64,000 bases of DNA from Neptuniibacter pectenicola (lineage in GTDB: Bacteria; Pseudomonadota; Gammaproteobacteria; Pseudomonadales; Balneatricaceae). The notes under the pieces are model-generated. The model did not search any database. It worked only from the letters and a program-made list of their open reading frames with translations, and was not told the DNA's origin. The position numbers and the translations under genes are program-made. The stretch covers positions 1 to 64,000 of the forward strand of contig NZ_LUTS01000003.1 of assembly GCF_001597735.1 (NCBI RefSeq). Direction: 5' to 3'. Positions 9,535-18,049 of this stretch are shown in pieces (position 1 is the first letter of the stretch; the number at the start of each line of letters is the position of its first letter).

Positions 9535-10767
9535 ATGGCAACGTATAGTTATCGAGGTAGAAACAGAGACGGTGAGGAGGTGTCAGGCACGGTTGAGGCG
9601 GGGGCCGCAACGCATGCTGCGTCACAGCTATCGCTCGATGGCATCACCCCGATAAGCATTAATGAAACGGTTGCCGCTAAGGAAAGTTCATCTACTGGCA
9701 GTAAAGATATCAATTTCCAGCTGTTCCAAAAGATCACCGTTGATGAACTGATCATGTTTAGTCGCCAAATGTTTAGCTTAACTAAGGCGGGGGTGCCGAT
9801 TACGCGCGCTATGCGTGGTTTGGCTAATACTGTTAATAATATGTTATTAAAGGACACATTAGATGCGTTAGCTGATGAGCTAGAAAAGGGGAACGCACTC
9901 TCTTCTGCTTTAGCTAAACATCCCAAAGTATTTAGTGAACTTTATGTCAGTATGATCCATGTAGGCGAGAATACCGGGCAGTTGGATCAATCTTTTAAAC
10001 AGATGGCGGCATACCTAGAGCTTGAACGTCAGACTGTTCAAAATGTTAAGCAAGCGACCCGTTATCCTATCTTTGTGCTTGTCGCGATATCATTCGCCAT
10101 TGGCATTATTAACATGTTTGTTATTCCTGCATTTAAGTCGGTCTTTCTGAGTTTTGGCGGGGATATGCCTTGGCAAACTAAAGTCCTGATTTCGGTCTCC
10201 GATTTCACTGTTGATTGGTGGTGGGCCATTATCGCGGGCTTGGTTGTTCTGTTTGTTCTTTTTTATCGTTGGAAAAAAACAGACGCCGGTCGTATGACAT
10301 GGGATCGACGAAAGCTGAAATTTCCTATTGTTGGGTCTATATTTTATAGAGTGATCTTGGGACGTTTCTCGCGGACGTTCAGTATTGTGTTGAAAGCCGG
10401 TGTACCTATAGAGCAAGGTTTGTCCATTGTCTCCAATGCTGTTGGTAATCGTTATATTGGTCGTAAAGTGGCAAATATGCGTCAAGGTATTGAGCGTGGG
10501 GAGTCCTTTACTCAGACCGCACATCAGGCGGGCATGTTTAGTCCGCTCGTTATGCAGATGCTAGCGGTAGGTGAAGAAACCGGTCGGGTTGATGAGATGC
10601 TGGAAGAGGCTGCGGGCTTCTATGAGCAAGAAGTGGAATACGACCTTAAAAACCTGACCAGTGCTATTGAGCCTATTTTGATTGTGGCGATAGGGGGCAT
10701 GGTTTTAGTGTTGGCACTGGGTGTCTTCCTGCCTTTGTGGGAGCTGAGTACAACGATTAATGGTTAA
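9535..10767 (+). CDS. mshG: MSHA inner membrane platform protein MshG
   Basis: GspF/PilC-family polytopic platform protein, 410 aa. Two repeated T2SSF domains are visible: SRQMFSLTKAGVPITRAM (about residues 77-95) and SRTFSIVLKAGVPIEQGL (about 276-294). Each is followed by membrane helices, and the protein ends with the usual hydrophobic helix. It couples MshE to pilin assembly. It overlaps the next gene by 8 bp. Confidence 0.92.
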   Translation: MATYSYRGRNRDGEEVSGTVEAGAATHAASQLSLDGITPISINETVAAKESSSTGSKDINFQLFQKITVDELIMFSRQMFSLTKAGVPITRAMRGLANTVNNMLLKDTLDALADELEKGNALSSALAKHPKVFSELYVSMIHVGENTGQLDQSFKQMAAYLELERQTVQNVKQATRYPIFVLVAISFAIGIINMFVIPAFKSVFLSFGGDMPWQTKVLISVSDFTVDWWWAIIAGLVVLFVLFYRWKKTDAGRMTWDRRKLKFPIVGSIFYRVILGRFSRTFSIVLKAGVPIEQGLSIVSNAVGNRYIGRKVANMRQGIERGESFTQTAHQAGMFSPLVMQMLAVGEETGRVDEMLEEAAGFYEQEVEYDLKNLTSAIEPILIVAIGGMVLVLALGVFLPLWELSTTING

Positions 10768-11299
10768 TCTCGATAATCGGCTAAGGGTTATACAGCGAGG
10801 TTTCTCGCTACTTGAATTAGTTGTCACCCTTTTAATTATCTCTATTTTAATGGCGGTTGCGTACGCTAAGTTAGAGCAGTTGGCCGAAAAGGTAGAGCGT
10901 GTCTCCTTTGAGGGGAGCCGGAATAACATTCAGGCACAAGTCACATTGAAGGTGGCATACTGGTTTGCAGAGCAGCAACAACGTACCGCTGAACAGCTGG
11001 TAAAGGGTAATCCGATAGACCTTATTCAGCATATACCTGTGAATTATGCGGGTGAGCTGACCTACAGTGAGCTATGGGCCGCGCCGGGTGAGCATTGGTA
11101 CTTTATTTCTGATAAACAGTGGCTTGTGTATAAGGTCAAAAGGAATATTCATTTACAGAATGAATTTGAGCAGCACGACGTATTGCCTTTTCAATTAGAG
11201 GTGATGTTCCAAAATCAACATCAAGATAAAGGGTTGGTTGTTAGTGCAAAGTTACAACCACTTTACAAGTTTGGTTGGGAAGTGGATAGTGATGACTGA
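10760..11299 (+). CDS. mshF: MshF-position protein with a type IV prepilin signature
   Basis: A 179-residue protein at the mshF position. A short leader ends in Gly before FSLLELVVTLL, a class III prepilin cleavage and methylation motif with the conserved Glu5, followed by a single hydrophobic helix. The rest (KVAYWFAEQQ, NPIDLIQHIPVNYAGEL, WYFISDKQWLVYKVK) resembles MshF proteins. So it looks like an MshF that is also a minor pilin. The family is inferred from synteny and general architecture, so the symbol is tentative. Confidence 0.65.
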   Translation: MVNLDNRLRVIQRGFSLLELVVTLLIISILMAVAYAKLEQLAEKVERVSFEGSRNNIQAQVTLKVAYWFAEQQQRTAEQLVKGNPIDLIQHIPVNYAGELTYSELWAAPGEHWYFISDKQWLVYKVKRNIHLQNEFEQHDVLPFQLEVMFQNQHQDKGLVVSAKLQPLYKFGWEVDSDD

Positions 11300-11320
11300 G
11301 CTATACAATGCGGTCATAAT

Positions 11321-11352
11321 TTGTTAAAAATCAATTAATTGCAATTTAATAG
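11321..11352 (+). promoter_or_regulatory. Possible promoter before the major pilin gene
   Basis: The 71-bp gap before the pilin gene is AT-rich and contains TTGTTA about 17 bp ahead of a TTTAAT element. This could give the major pilin its own transcript in addition to the operon message. The match is weak. Confidence 0.25.
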
Positions 11353-11370
11353 CTAGGGGCAGAGAATTCC

Positions 11371-11892
11371 ATGAAAAAGCAAGCGGGTTTTACAATCATC
11401 GAGTTAGTAGTCGTTATTGCCCTATTAGGCATTTTAGCAGCGGTTGCTTTACCTCGTTTTATTAACGTTACGGATGATGCGCATAATGCAGCCGTTAAAG
11501 GTGCAGCGGGCGGTTTTGCGGCAGGTATTGCACTAGCCAAAGCTAAAGCCATTGTTGAAAATGCTGGCTCCGGTGCATCTATACAGTTAGATGGCGTTGC
11601 GGCGGTTGCTGTTAATGGGTCAGGTTATCCTGTGGGTGCATCTGGCGCAAATTCTACTATTGATAGCAATATTGAATGCGTTGAGGTTTGGAATAACGTG
11701 TTGCAAGGTAGCAGGCCGGTGGCTTCTGATGCTGACCCTTCGTTAGTGCCAGGGGTTGATTATCAGGCAACGTTTGATAGTGCTACTCAGTGTACGTTTA
11801 CTTACCGTCAAGCTGCACCATCAGGTGATGACCGTGAAATTGTTTACGATGCCGAATCGGGTAACGTAACCGTGAACGGTGCTGACGAGTAA
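11371..11892 (+). CDS. mshA: MSHA-type major prepilin (MshA/MshB)
   Basis: Type IV prepilin, 173 aa, with a short leader (residues 1-6, MKKQAG) cut before FTIIELVVVI, the conserved Glu5, and PRFINVTDDA as in MshA/MshB pilins. The globular part is Ala/Gly-rich and has two cysteines (in IECVEVW and TQCTFTY) that could form the D-loop disulfide. AGGGGCAG precedes the ATG. It is the only MshA/B-like pilin in the locus, so it is the best candidate for the main fibre subunit; an MshB role is the alternative. It has the largest gap of the operon in front of it. Confidence 0.8.
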   Translation: MKKQAGFTIIELVVVIALLGILAAVALPRFINVTDDAHNAAVKGAAGGFAAGIALAKAKAIVENAGSGASIQLDGVAAVAVNGSGYPVGASGANSTIDSNIECVEVWNNVLQGSRPVASDADPSLVPGVDYQATFDSATQCTFTYRQAAPSGDDREIVYDAESGNVTVNGADE

Positions 11893-11915
11893 TTAATCTC
11901 GCCGATCTGACGTCT

Positions 11916-12533
11916 ATGAGCAGTGAACCTTTATCATTAGCTAAAGATCGCTGCTCTCAATCTCGCCAGCGTGGTTTCACGTTGGTTGAGATTATTGTCG
12001 TCATCATTTTACTTGGCATTTTGTCTGCGGTGGCTATTCCCCGTATTGGCAATGTCTCAAGCTATCAAGAAGCCTCACTTCGTAGTTCAATTCTCGGATC
12101 GTTAAGGCTTGCGCAAAAAACAGCCTTGGCTCAACACGCATCCTCCGTGTATTGGGTACTTGAACGCTCGTCATTAGACCAATGGCAGATTAGTGTGTTG
12201 ATCGACCCTGACACTAACGATGGCAATCCGCCTGTCGATATATCACCAACCCAGTTACAAGCGCCGATTCCGGGCAATATCAGCCTATCTTATTCAGTTG
12301 CGCTGGATGCGGGTGGCCGCCTCGACGGTTCCCTTTCGGCGGGTGATAACGTAGTGATTTTGTACAATCAGTTGGGGGATATGGTGAGTGTTAAAAGCAA
12401 TATATCTTTAACCAGTGAGAGTGCTTTTCCTAACGCTGCGCAGCCTGTAAGTAGCAGTCTGCAGTTTAGCGATGGGCAGACGGACTTTTGTCTCTCTTTG
12501 ACGGGGTATAATTATGCATCGACCTGTCGTTGA
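11916..12533 (+). CDS. mshC: MSHA minor prepilin MshC
   Basis: A 205-residue GspH-like minor prepilin. A 20-residue leader ends RQRG before FTLVEIIVVIILLGILSAVAIPR. Two C-terminal cysteines (FCLSL and STCR) may pair. Order and length fit MshC. The 3' end overlaps mshD by 20 bp. Confidence 0.78.
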   Translation: MSSEPLSLAKDRCSQSRQRGFTLVEIIVVIILLGILSAVAIPRIGNVSSYQEASLRSSILGSLRLAQKTALAQHASSVYWVLERSSLDQWQISVLIDPDTNDGNPPVDISPTQLQAPIPGNISLSYSVALDAGGRLDGSLSAGDNVVILYNQLGDMVSVKSNISLTSESAFPNAAQPVSSSLQFSDGQTDFCLSLTGYNYASTCR

Positions 12534-13050
12534 GCGAGGCTTCTCGTTGGTTGAGGTTGTTATTACCATTGTTATTATTGGTATTGCATTAACGGCGGCC
12601 GTGGCAGGCTGGGGTAATATTGCACGGCATAGCTCCGATGTGATGTGGCAAACGCGGGTTTCTTATTTAGGCCAAGCCTATTTAGAGGAGATCTTATCGC
12701 GCCGTTATGATGAACTAACGCCCGCGGGTGGTAGCCCTATCTGTGCCCCGTGCTCAACCGAAGGGAGTTTTGGCCCCGACGACAGTGAAACACGAGAAAC
12801 CTTTGATGATGTTGATGATTATCATGGTTTAACGGAAAACGCGGTGGGGTTGTTTAACGTTTTGGTAACCGCGGGTGGCATCCAGTCGTATAACGGATAC
12901 CAAGTGAGCGTGCAGGTTAGGTATGTGGGTGGGGATTATTTTTCCGCGGGCAATGAAGAGCTGCTTAAGCAGATTGTCGTAACGGTTTCACCCCCGAAAA
13001 ATACCGGTCAAAGCCCCGTTCAATTTAGTGCGTTGCGGGGGAATTATTGA
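12514..13050 (+). CDS. mshD: MSHA minor prepilin MshD
   Basis: A 178-residue minor prepilin with leader MHRPVVERG cut before FSLVEVVITIVIIG. The middle carries a CAPC pair and the sequence SYLGQAYLEEILSRRYDE, typical of GspI/MshD-like proteins. Its start lies inside the end of mshC and its stop overlaps the mshO start as TGATG. Confidence 0.78.
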   Translation: MHRPVVERGFSLVEVVITIVIIGIALTAAVAGWGNIARHSSDVMWQTRVSYLGQAYLEEILSRRYDELTPAGGSPICAPCSTEGSFGPDDSETRETFDDVDDYHGLTENAVGLFNVLVTAGGIQSYNGYQVSVQVRYVGGDYFSAGNEELLKQIVVTVSPPKNTGQSPVQFSALRGNY

Positions 13051-13946
13051 TGGGGTTCTGTCGTAAACACACCTCGCAGTCAGGCTTTACGCTGATTGAG
13101 TTGATCGTTGTTATCACGCTACTGGGGATTATTTCGCTTGTTACTGTCGGCTTTATCACGTCGACCATGCAAGGGTATGCTGATCTGACGCGGCGAGATC
13201 AACTATCCTCCGCCGTTAGGGTTGCTATTGAACGTATGGCCCGCGAGATTAGGAATGCGCTGCCCAATAGTATTCGGGTCAATAGTGACGGGAGCTGCTT
13301 AGAATTTATCCCATCCCTTGCGGCATCGCGTTATATTTCTGTCCCTTTATCCGCGTCTTCCGCTCGTAGTAGTTTTGTGTCAGTGCCCTTTGCTGTCGAG
13401 CCGCCACAGGGACGCATCGCCGTGTATCCTATAGATACAAATAATGGTGATGAGCCCACACGTACCTCCAACCCTATTTATGATTTGGATAGTTGGTCCA
13501 TTATTTCACCGATGATGAGTGCGAGTAGTGTGTTAGCGGCTGAGTCTGGCACGGTGGATGTCATGTTGAGTGCGGTGCATGCTTTTCCAACGGACTCACC
13601 TTCACTGCGCTATTTTATAGTGGATGAGCCGGTTAGTTTTTGTGTGGTAGGGACTGACCTTTATCGCTTTCAAGGCGTTACCGCAAGTAACTATAGCTAT
13701 GCCATTGATCAACCCGATGGGGCGATATTGCTGTCCAGCCTGTCTGAGCCGCAAGCCGCGTTGTTAGCGAGTGATATTGTGTCTCCCGTAGGGAGTGCTT
13801 CCTTTAAATACAGTGATGCCACCTTGTTGCGCAATGGCATCGTATTATTTGATCTATTTGTACAAGACCAGCAGTTATCGGTCTCTGATCCAACCCAAGA
13901 GAGTATTCGTATTCAATTTGAGGTGCAGGTAAAAAATGTTCCCTAA
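13050..13946 (+). CDS. mshO: MSHA minor prepilin MshO
   Basis: A 298-residue GspJ-like minor prepilin. The leader MGFCRKHTSQSG is followed by FTLIELIVVITLLGI, and ERMAREIRNALPNS is the helix seen in MshO/GspJ proteins. ATG at 13050 overlaps the mshD stop (TGATG) and is preferred to the TTG three bases upstream. Likely part of a pilus tip complex with MshC, MshD and MshP. Confidence 0.8.
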   Translation: MGFCRKHTSQSGFTLIELIVVITLLGIISLVTVGFITSTMQGYADLTRRDQLSSAVRVAIERMAREIRNALPNSIRVNSDGSCLEFIPSLAASRYISVPLSASSARSSFVSVPFAVEPPQGRIAVYPIDTNNGDEPTRTSNPIYDLDSWSIISPMMSASSVLAAESGTVDVMLSAVHAFPTDSPSLRYFIVDEPVSFCVVGTDLYRFQGVTASNYSYAIDQPDGAILLSSLSEPQAALLASDIVSPVGSASFKYSDATLLRNGIVLFDLFVQDQQLSVSDPTQESIRIQFEVQVKNVP

Positions 13947-14412
13947 AATGACGAACACGCAAGACAAGCGCGCATCTCGGCACAGGCAGACCGGCCTAGG
14001 TTTGGTCTCTGCGATTTTTGTGATTACGGTCTTAGCGGTCATCATTGCGGGTATGGTGCGTTTTTTTTCTACTGGACAGAATGTAACTGCGCAAGAGTTT
14101 TTAGGGGCGAGGGCGATTACAGCGGCGCAAACGGGTATTGAACTCGAACTAACGTGCTTAGCGAATGGTTTATCCGGCTGTACGGCCTCGTCAGCCGTTG
14201 GTAGCGTACCTACCCGTTGGGATTACTGGCCGGGGCCAACCTCAAGTACACGTTTTTCTGTGACCGGTCTTAACGATTGTTATGCCGAGGTGTTCTACGC
14301 GACGGTGAGTTCGCCGGTGGGGAGTTTTTGGACCATTGATAGCACTGGGTTTTGTGGCGGTGATGGTCTGGACGGGGCCTCTCGACGGGTGGTGATTAGA
14401 GCTGCGCAATAA
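13936..14412 (+). CDS. mshP: MSHA biogenesis protein MshP
   Basis: A 158-residue PilX/GspK-like minor pilin: a long basic leader, QTGLGLVSAIFVITVLAVIIAGMV as the hydrophobic helix (no Glu5, as usual for MshP), AQTGIELELTCL, and four or more cysteines. It overlaps mshO by 11 bp and ends the msh operon. There is no MshQ gene after it. I see no clear terminator in the 33 bp before the convergent pyrE. Confidence 0.75.
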   Translation: MFPKMTNTQDKRASRHRQTGLGLVSAIFVITVLAVIIAGMVRFFSTGQNVTAQEFLGARAITAAQTGIELELTCLANGLSGCTASSAVGSVPTRWDYWPGPTSSTRFSVTGLNDCYAEVFYATVSSPVGSFWTIDSTGFCGGDGLDGASRRVVIRAAQ

Positions 14413-14445
14413 AAGCAGCGCTAATCTCCCCTGTTTTTCTGTGTG

Positions 14446-15093
14446 CTAGCCTTCAATACCGTATTCATCGCGGTATTTACGAATCGACGCTAGTTCGTCC
14501 GCTTTGTCGCCTTTCTCCGTTAAGTAATCGATTAGATCACTTAAGCTAACAATACTAATCACCGGCATACGGTAGTCACGCTCGACCTCTTGGATCGCGG
14601 ACAGTTCGCCTGTACCTTTTTCCTGACGGTTAAGTGCGATCACAACCCCTGCCGGTGTTGCGCCAGCTTGATCAATAATCGTCATTACTTCACGAATAGC
14701 GGTACCCGCAGTAATAACATCATCAATGATCATCACACCGCCTTCGAGTGCGGCTCCCACTAAACTGCCACCTTCGCCATGGGTTTTTGCTTCCTTACGG
14801 TTAAAAACATAAGGGACGTCATCCCCATGATGGTCCGCTAAAGCCACGGCTGTTGTTGCCGCTAAAGGAATGCCTTTATAGGCAGGGCCTAATAAAACAT
14901 CAAATGAAACCCCCGAGTTTTTGATCGCTTGGGCATAAAAACGGCCCAATTTGGCTAGCGCACTTCCTGTGTTGAATAGACCCGCATTAAAGAAGTAGGG
15001 GCTAGTACGGCCGGATTTAAGCGTGAACTCGCCAAAGCGCAACACATTTTGTTCGATAGCAAATTCAATAAACTCACGCTGATAATCCTGCAT
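14446..15093 (-). CDS. pyrE: Orotate phosphoribosyltransferase
   Basis: Joins orotate and PRPP to give OMP in pyrimidine synthesis; 215 aa (E. coli 213). The PRPP loop reads [13 protein letters not shown], and [16 protein letters not shown] near the N-terminus is the PyrE hallmark. The start at 15093 has GGAG 7 bp upstream; the longer in-frame reading to 15213 lacks homology. It is divergent from crc, the arrangement seen in Pseudomonas. Confidence 0.95.
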   Translation of the reverse strand: MQDYQREFIEFAIEQNVLRFGEFTLKSGRTSPYFFNAGLFNTGSALAKLGRFYAQAIKNSGVSFDVLLGPAYKGIPLAATTAVALADHHGDDVPYVFNRKEAKTHGEGGSLVGAALEGGVMIIDDVITAGTAIREVMTIIDQAGATPAGVVIALNRQEKGTGELSAIQEVERDYRMPVISIVSLSDLIDYLTEKGDKADELASIRKYRDEYGIEG

Positions 15094-15279
15094 AGCAATC
15101 TCCGATGGATTGGGGGTTAAATAGGCAGGCGCTATTCTACCAGTGAGCGGCCTTAGGCTCCATTGTTCTAGCATGAAGCAAAAAATTTCATTTTTGCTCA
15201 CTTCGCTATACAATTCGACCCTCAGAGTAAAAATAATACTAATTTGCTATTGGTCTGCTTTCAGACAGGAACACACTCT

Positions 15280-16050
15280 ATGCGCGTCATCACCTTCAAT
15301 GCACAAGGTATTGAACAAGCTGCAGAAAACGGCTTCTTCGATTGGATGGTCCAACAGGACGCTGATGTTATTTGCTTGCAAGATTTGCGCGCAAAGGAAT
15401 ATCAGCTCGATGATGAACGTTACCATCCCGAAGGCTATCACCCATTCTTTTTCGATGCATGGGAAGATGGTTATAGCGGCGTGGCGATCTACACCCGCGA
15501 GCTACCTAAAGCGATCATGACGGGCTTAGGCTTTGAACTCTGCGATCAGCATGGTCGTTTTATTCAAGCCGATTTTGAGCACGTAAGTGTTTCATCCTTC
15601 TTTATTCCTTCGGGGCTGAAGAGTGAGGAAGCACAAGCAGAAAAAGAAGCGTTTATGGTCGACTTCCTCGGCCACTTTAATAAAACCTTACGTAAGCGCC
15701 GTGAATTTATCTTTTGTGGGACCACTAACATTGCCCATAAAACGGTCGATTTGAGTAACTGGTATGCAAACCAAACGGTGTCCGGCTTTTTACAAGTTGA
15801 GCGCGACTGGATGGCTGAGATCTTTGACGAAATGGGGTATGTGGATGCCTTTCGCCAGATCAACAAGGCTGAACGTCAATTTAGCTGGTGGCCTGCCTAC
15901 AACCGTGCGCGGAAACTCAATGAAGGTGCGCGTTTAGATTATCAGATCGCTACGGCAAATCTGCGTAAAACGGTTAAAAATGCTCAAATCTATCGTGATC
16001 AATCCTTTAGTGAACACGCCCCGATTATTATTGATTATGATATTGGCTAA
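15280..16050 (+). CDS. crc: Catabolite repression control protein Crc
   Basis: A 256-residue exonuclease III-fold protein matching Crc, which acts with Hfq to block translation of catabolic mRNAs. The exonuclease III motif GDxN is replaced by CGTTNIAH, and the C-terminal motif reads SEHAPIII. Loss of the catalytic Asp is what separates Crc from true nucleases. Position between pyrE and rph is the Pseudomonas context. ATG at 15280 begins MRVITFNAQGI, the expected fold start. Confidence 0.88.
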   Translation: MRVITFNAQGIEQAAENGFFDWMVQQDADVICLQDLRAKEYQLDDERYHPEGYHPFFFDAWEDGYSGVAIYTRELPKAIMTGLGFELCDQHGRFIQADFEHVSVSSFFIPSGLKSEEAQAEKEAFMVDFLGHFNKTLRKRREFIFCGTTNIAHKTVDLSNWYANQTVSGFLQVERDWMAEIFDEMGYVDAFRQINKAERQFSWWPAYNRARKLNEGARLDYQIATANLRKTVKNAQIYRDQSFSEHAPIIIDYDIG

Positions 16051-16065
16051 CGGCGTAGCACAATT

Positions 16066-16095
16066 AAAAAAAGGAGCTTAATCGCTCCTTTTTTT
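16066..16095. terminator. Bidirectional terminator between crc and rph
   Basis: AAAAAAAGGAGC and GCTCCTTTTTTT form a perfect 12-bp stem with a 6-base loop between the convergent crc and rph genes, giving a T run on either strand. Confidence 0.92.
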
Positions 16096-16111
16096 GTGCG
16101 CTAACGAACGG

Positions 16112-16882
16112 TTATTCAGCCAATGCTATTTTTTGCGCTTCAACCAACTCATTAATCCCTTTTCGGGCAAGATCGAGCATCGCGTTCAACTCTTCCTGAG
16201 AATAAGGTGCGCCTTCAGCGGTGCCTTGAACCTCAATAAAGCCGCCTTTACTGGTCATCACTACGTTCATGTCGGTTTCCGCTTTGCTATCCTCCGCATA
16301 ATCGAGGTCAAGCACCGCCTCACCGTCATAAATACCGACGGACACAGCGGCAATCGCCTGGACAACCGGGTCACCTTTCATCGCGCCATGCTTATCTTTC
16401 TTCAATACATTAATGGCATCCTGTAACGCCACAAAAGCACCGGTGATCGATGCCGTACGCGTGCCGCCATCGGCCTGTAATACATCACAATCGATTGTAA
16501 TGGTATTTTCGCCCATCTTCTTAAGGTTCAGCGCTGCACGTAAAGAGCGGCCAATCAGACGTTGAATCTCTACAGTACGGCCACTCTGTTTACCGCGGGC
16601 CGCTTCACGGCCTGTACGGCTGGTGGTTGCACGGGGCAGCATACCGTATTCAGCTGTTACCCAACCTTGACCCGAGCCACGAAGAAAGCGAGGTACGCCA
16701 CGCTCAACCGTTGCCGTACAAAGGACTTTAGTATCTCCAAACTCAACTAATACAGAGCCTTCCGCATGCATAGTAAAGCTACGAGTGATCTTAACCTCAC
16801 GCATCTGATCGTTTTCACGTCCACTTGGACGATGTTTGCTGATACCAAGATTTTGCAGTTGTTCTGAGATAGATGAAGTCAT
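16112..16882 (-). CDS. rph: Ribonuclease PH
   Basis: Phosphorolytic 3'-5' exoribonuclease that trims tRNA 3' ends. The core from RPSGREND onward, with [16 protein letters not shown] and [16 protein letters not shown] (phosphate and catalytic region), is complete. The protein is 256 aa, about 18 residues longer at the N-terminus than typical RNase PH (near 238): homologues start at M-RPSGR, whereas here the His-Arg codons are not starts and the ATG at 16882 has AAGGA 6 bp upstream. It is divergent from yicC. Confidence 0.93.
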   Translation of the reverse strand: MTSSISEQLQNLGISKHRPSGRENDQMREVKITRSFTMHAEGSVLVEFGDTKVLCTATVERGVPRFLRGSGQGWVTAEYGMLPRATTSRTGREAARGKQSGRTVEIQRLIGRSLRAALNLKKMGENTITIDCDVLQADGGTRTASITGAFVALQDAINVLKKDKHGAMKGDPVVQAIAAVSVGIYDGEAVLDLDYAEDSKAETDMNVVMTSKGGFIEVQGTAEGAPYSQEELNAMLDLARKGINELVEAQKIALAE

Positions 16883-16984
16883 GCCGGTCCTTTAATCAAT
16901 TTTCTAGTCAGTCATGGCGTGGCAGAGCGGCGCCAGACTGTTACAATTGTATTTAATAACGCATTTTAATCGAGAATGGATCAT

Positions 16985-17848
16985 ATGACACGCAGCATGA
17001 CAGCTTTTGCTCGACAGGAAGCCGAGCATGAATGGGGTTCCCTGAGTTGGGAGATCAGATCAGTTAACCATCGCTACCTAGAACCTCACTTGCGTTTGCC
17101 TGAAAACCTGAAAGAACTCGAAGGTTTTCTGCGCGAAAAACTGCGCAAAGCCGTTAGCCGCGGAAAAGTTGAATGTACACTGCGATTTAATCCTGAAGCC
17201 ACAGAGCAACAACTTGTGGTTAATAAACCTTATGCTAAAGAAGTTATTCAGGCCGCTGAGTCGTTACAAGCGATGGTTGAGAATCACCAACCTTTAGACG
17301 CTTTAGAGTTGTTACGTTGGCCTGGCGTTCTACAAGACACCAAATTAGATATGGATCTCGTTAAGAACTCAGCAAAAGCACTTTTTACCAAAGCGCTGGA
17401 TGACATGCTGGAAGGGCGAGGGCGTGAAGGTGTCGAGCTCGCGACATTAATCAATCAACGGTTAGACGCGATTAGCGCCATCGTGGCAGAAGTGCGCGAA
17501 AGCATGCCTAAAATCCTACAAAATCAGCGAGAAAACTTAGCCCAGCGCCTTGCTGAACTAAAAGCTGACCTAGATGAAGGTAGGTTAGAGCAAGAGATTG
17601 CATTACTGGCGCAAAAAGCTGACGTAGACGAAGAGATGGATCGTTTAGACACCCATGTTCAAGAAGTGCGCCGTGTTTTAAAACAGAAGGGGCCCGTCGG
17701 CCGCCGTTTAGACTTCCTTATGCAGGAGCTTAACCGGGAAGCGAACACACTCTCTTCAAAATCAATTGTCGCCAGCACTACCCAATGCGCAGTTGAACTT
17801 AAAGTGCTTATTGAACAGATGCGAGAGCAGATTCAAAACATCGAATAG
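16985..17848 (+). CDS. yicC: YicC family endoribonuclease
   Basis: A 287-residue YicC protein, the same length as E. coli YicC, a family now linked to RNA cleavage. The N-terminus RSMTAFARQE and WEIRSVNHRYLE and the C-terminal DUF1732 region (GRRLDFLMQELNREANTLSSK) are typical. The start at 16985 matches E. coli; a second ATG 9 bases upstream is possible. The last seven codons, encoding EQIQNIE, are the attachment site of the island that follows. The gene is intact at this left junction, so integration preserved the protein. In related genomes yicC is often close to gmk; here 15 kb separates them. Confidence 0.93.
   Translation: MTRSMTAFARQEAEHEWGSLSWEIRSVNHRYLEPHLRLPENLKELEGFLREKLRKAVSRGKVECTLRFNPEATEQQLVVNKPYAKEVIQAAESLQAMVENHQPLDALELLRWPGVLQDTKLDMDLVKNSAKALFTKALDDMLEGRGREGVELATLINQRLDAISAIVAEVRESMPKILQNQRENLAQRLAELKADLDEGRLEQEIALLAQKADVDEEMDRLDTHVQEVRRVLKQKGPVGRRLDFLMQELNREANTLSSKSIVASTTQCAVELKVLIEQMREQIQNIE
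17825..17847 (+). repeat. Left attachment repeat (23 bp), inside the end of yicC
   Basis: Identical to 24290-24312. It encodes the last seven residues of YicC plus the first two bases of the stop codon. Confidence 0.85.
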
Positions 17849-17885
17849 GTTTCTTGGTAGAAAGTTACCCGTCCAAGAATGTCTT

Positions 17886-17937
17886 AAAAGCCCCGTATTA
17901 CCTTGTGAAGAGCATTGAAAATACAGGGCTTTTTTTA
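17886..17937 (+). terminator. Terminator after yicC / at the island left edge
   Basis: AAAAGCCC-CGTATT pairs with AATAC-A-GGGCTTTT with one mismatch, followed by a T run. It lies about 40 bp into the island and could serve yicC or the convergent helicase gene. Nearby, CCCGTCCAA occurs twice (17868-17876 and 17943-17951). Confidence 0.7.
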
Positions 17938-18049
17938 TTTTTCCCGTCCAAATCGGTTTGCAGTTGTCCGTTATCTGCTGCTGTTTAAGTGGTGCCAGCT
18001 ATTTTTGCCTCCTCCATTATTTCAGAAACTTTAGAACCATCCATGATAG

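Noticed and set aside
10090-10524. 144-residue minus-strand frame inside mshG
   Set aside because: Lies wholly antisense to a well-conserved platform protein gene and has no family resemblance or ribosome site.
15143-15279. Earlier starts for crc and pyrE in the shared gap
   Set aside because: Family starts and ribosome sites favour 15280 and 15093; the extensions lack homology.
15720-15760. Loss of the exonuclease GDxN motif in crc as a novel mutation
   Set aside because: It is the normal state of Crc proteins, which are not nucleases.
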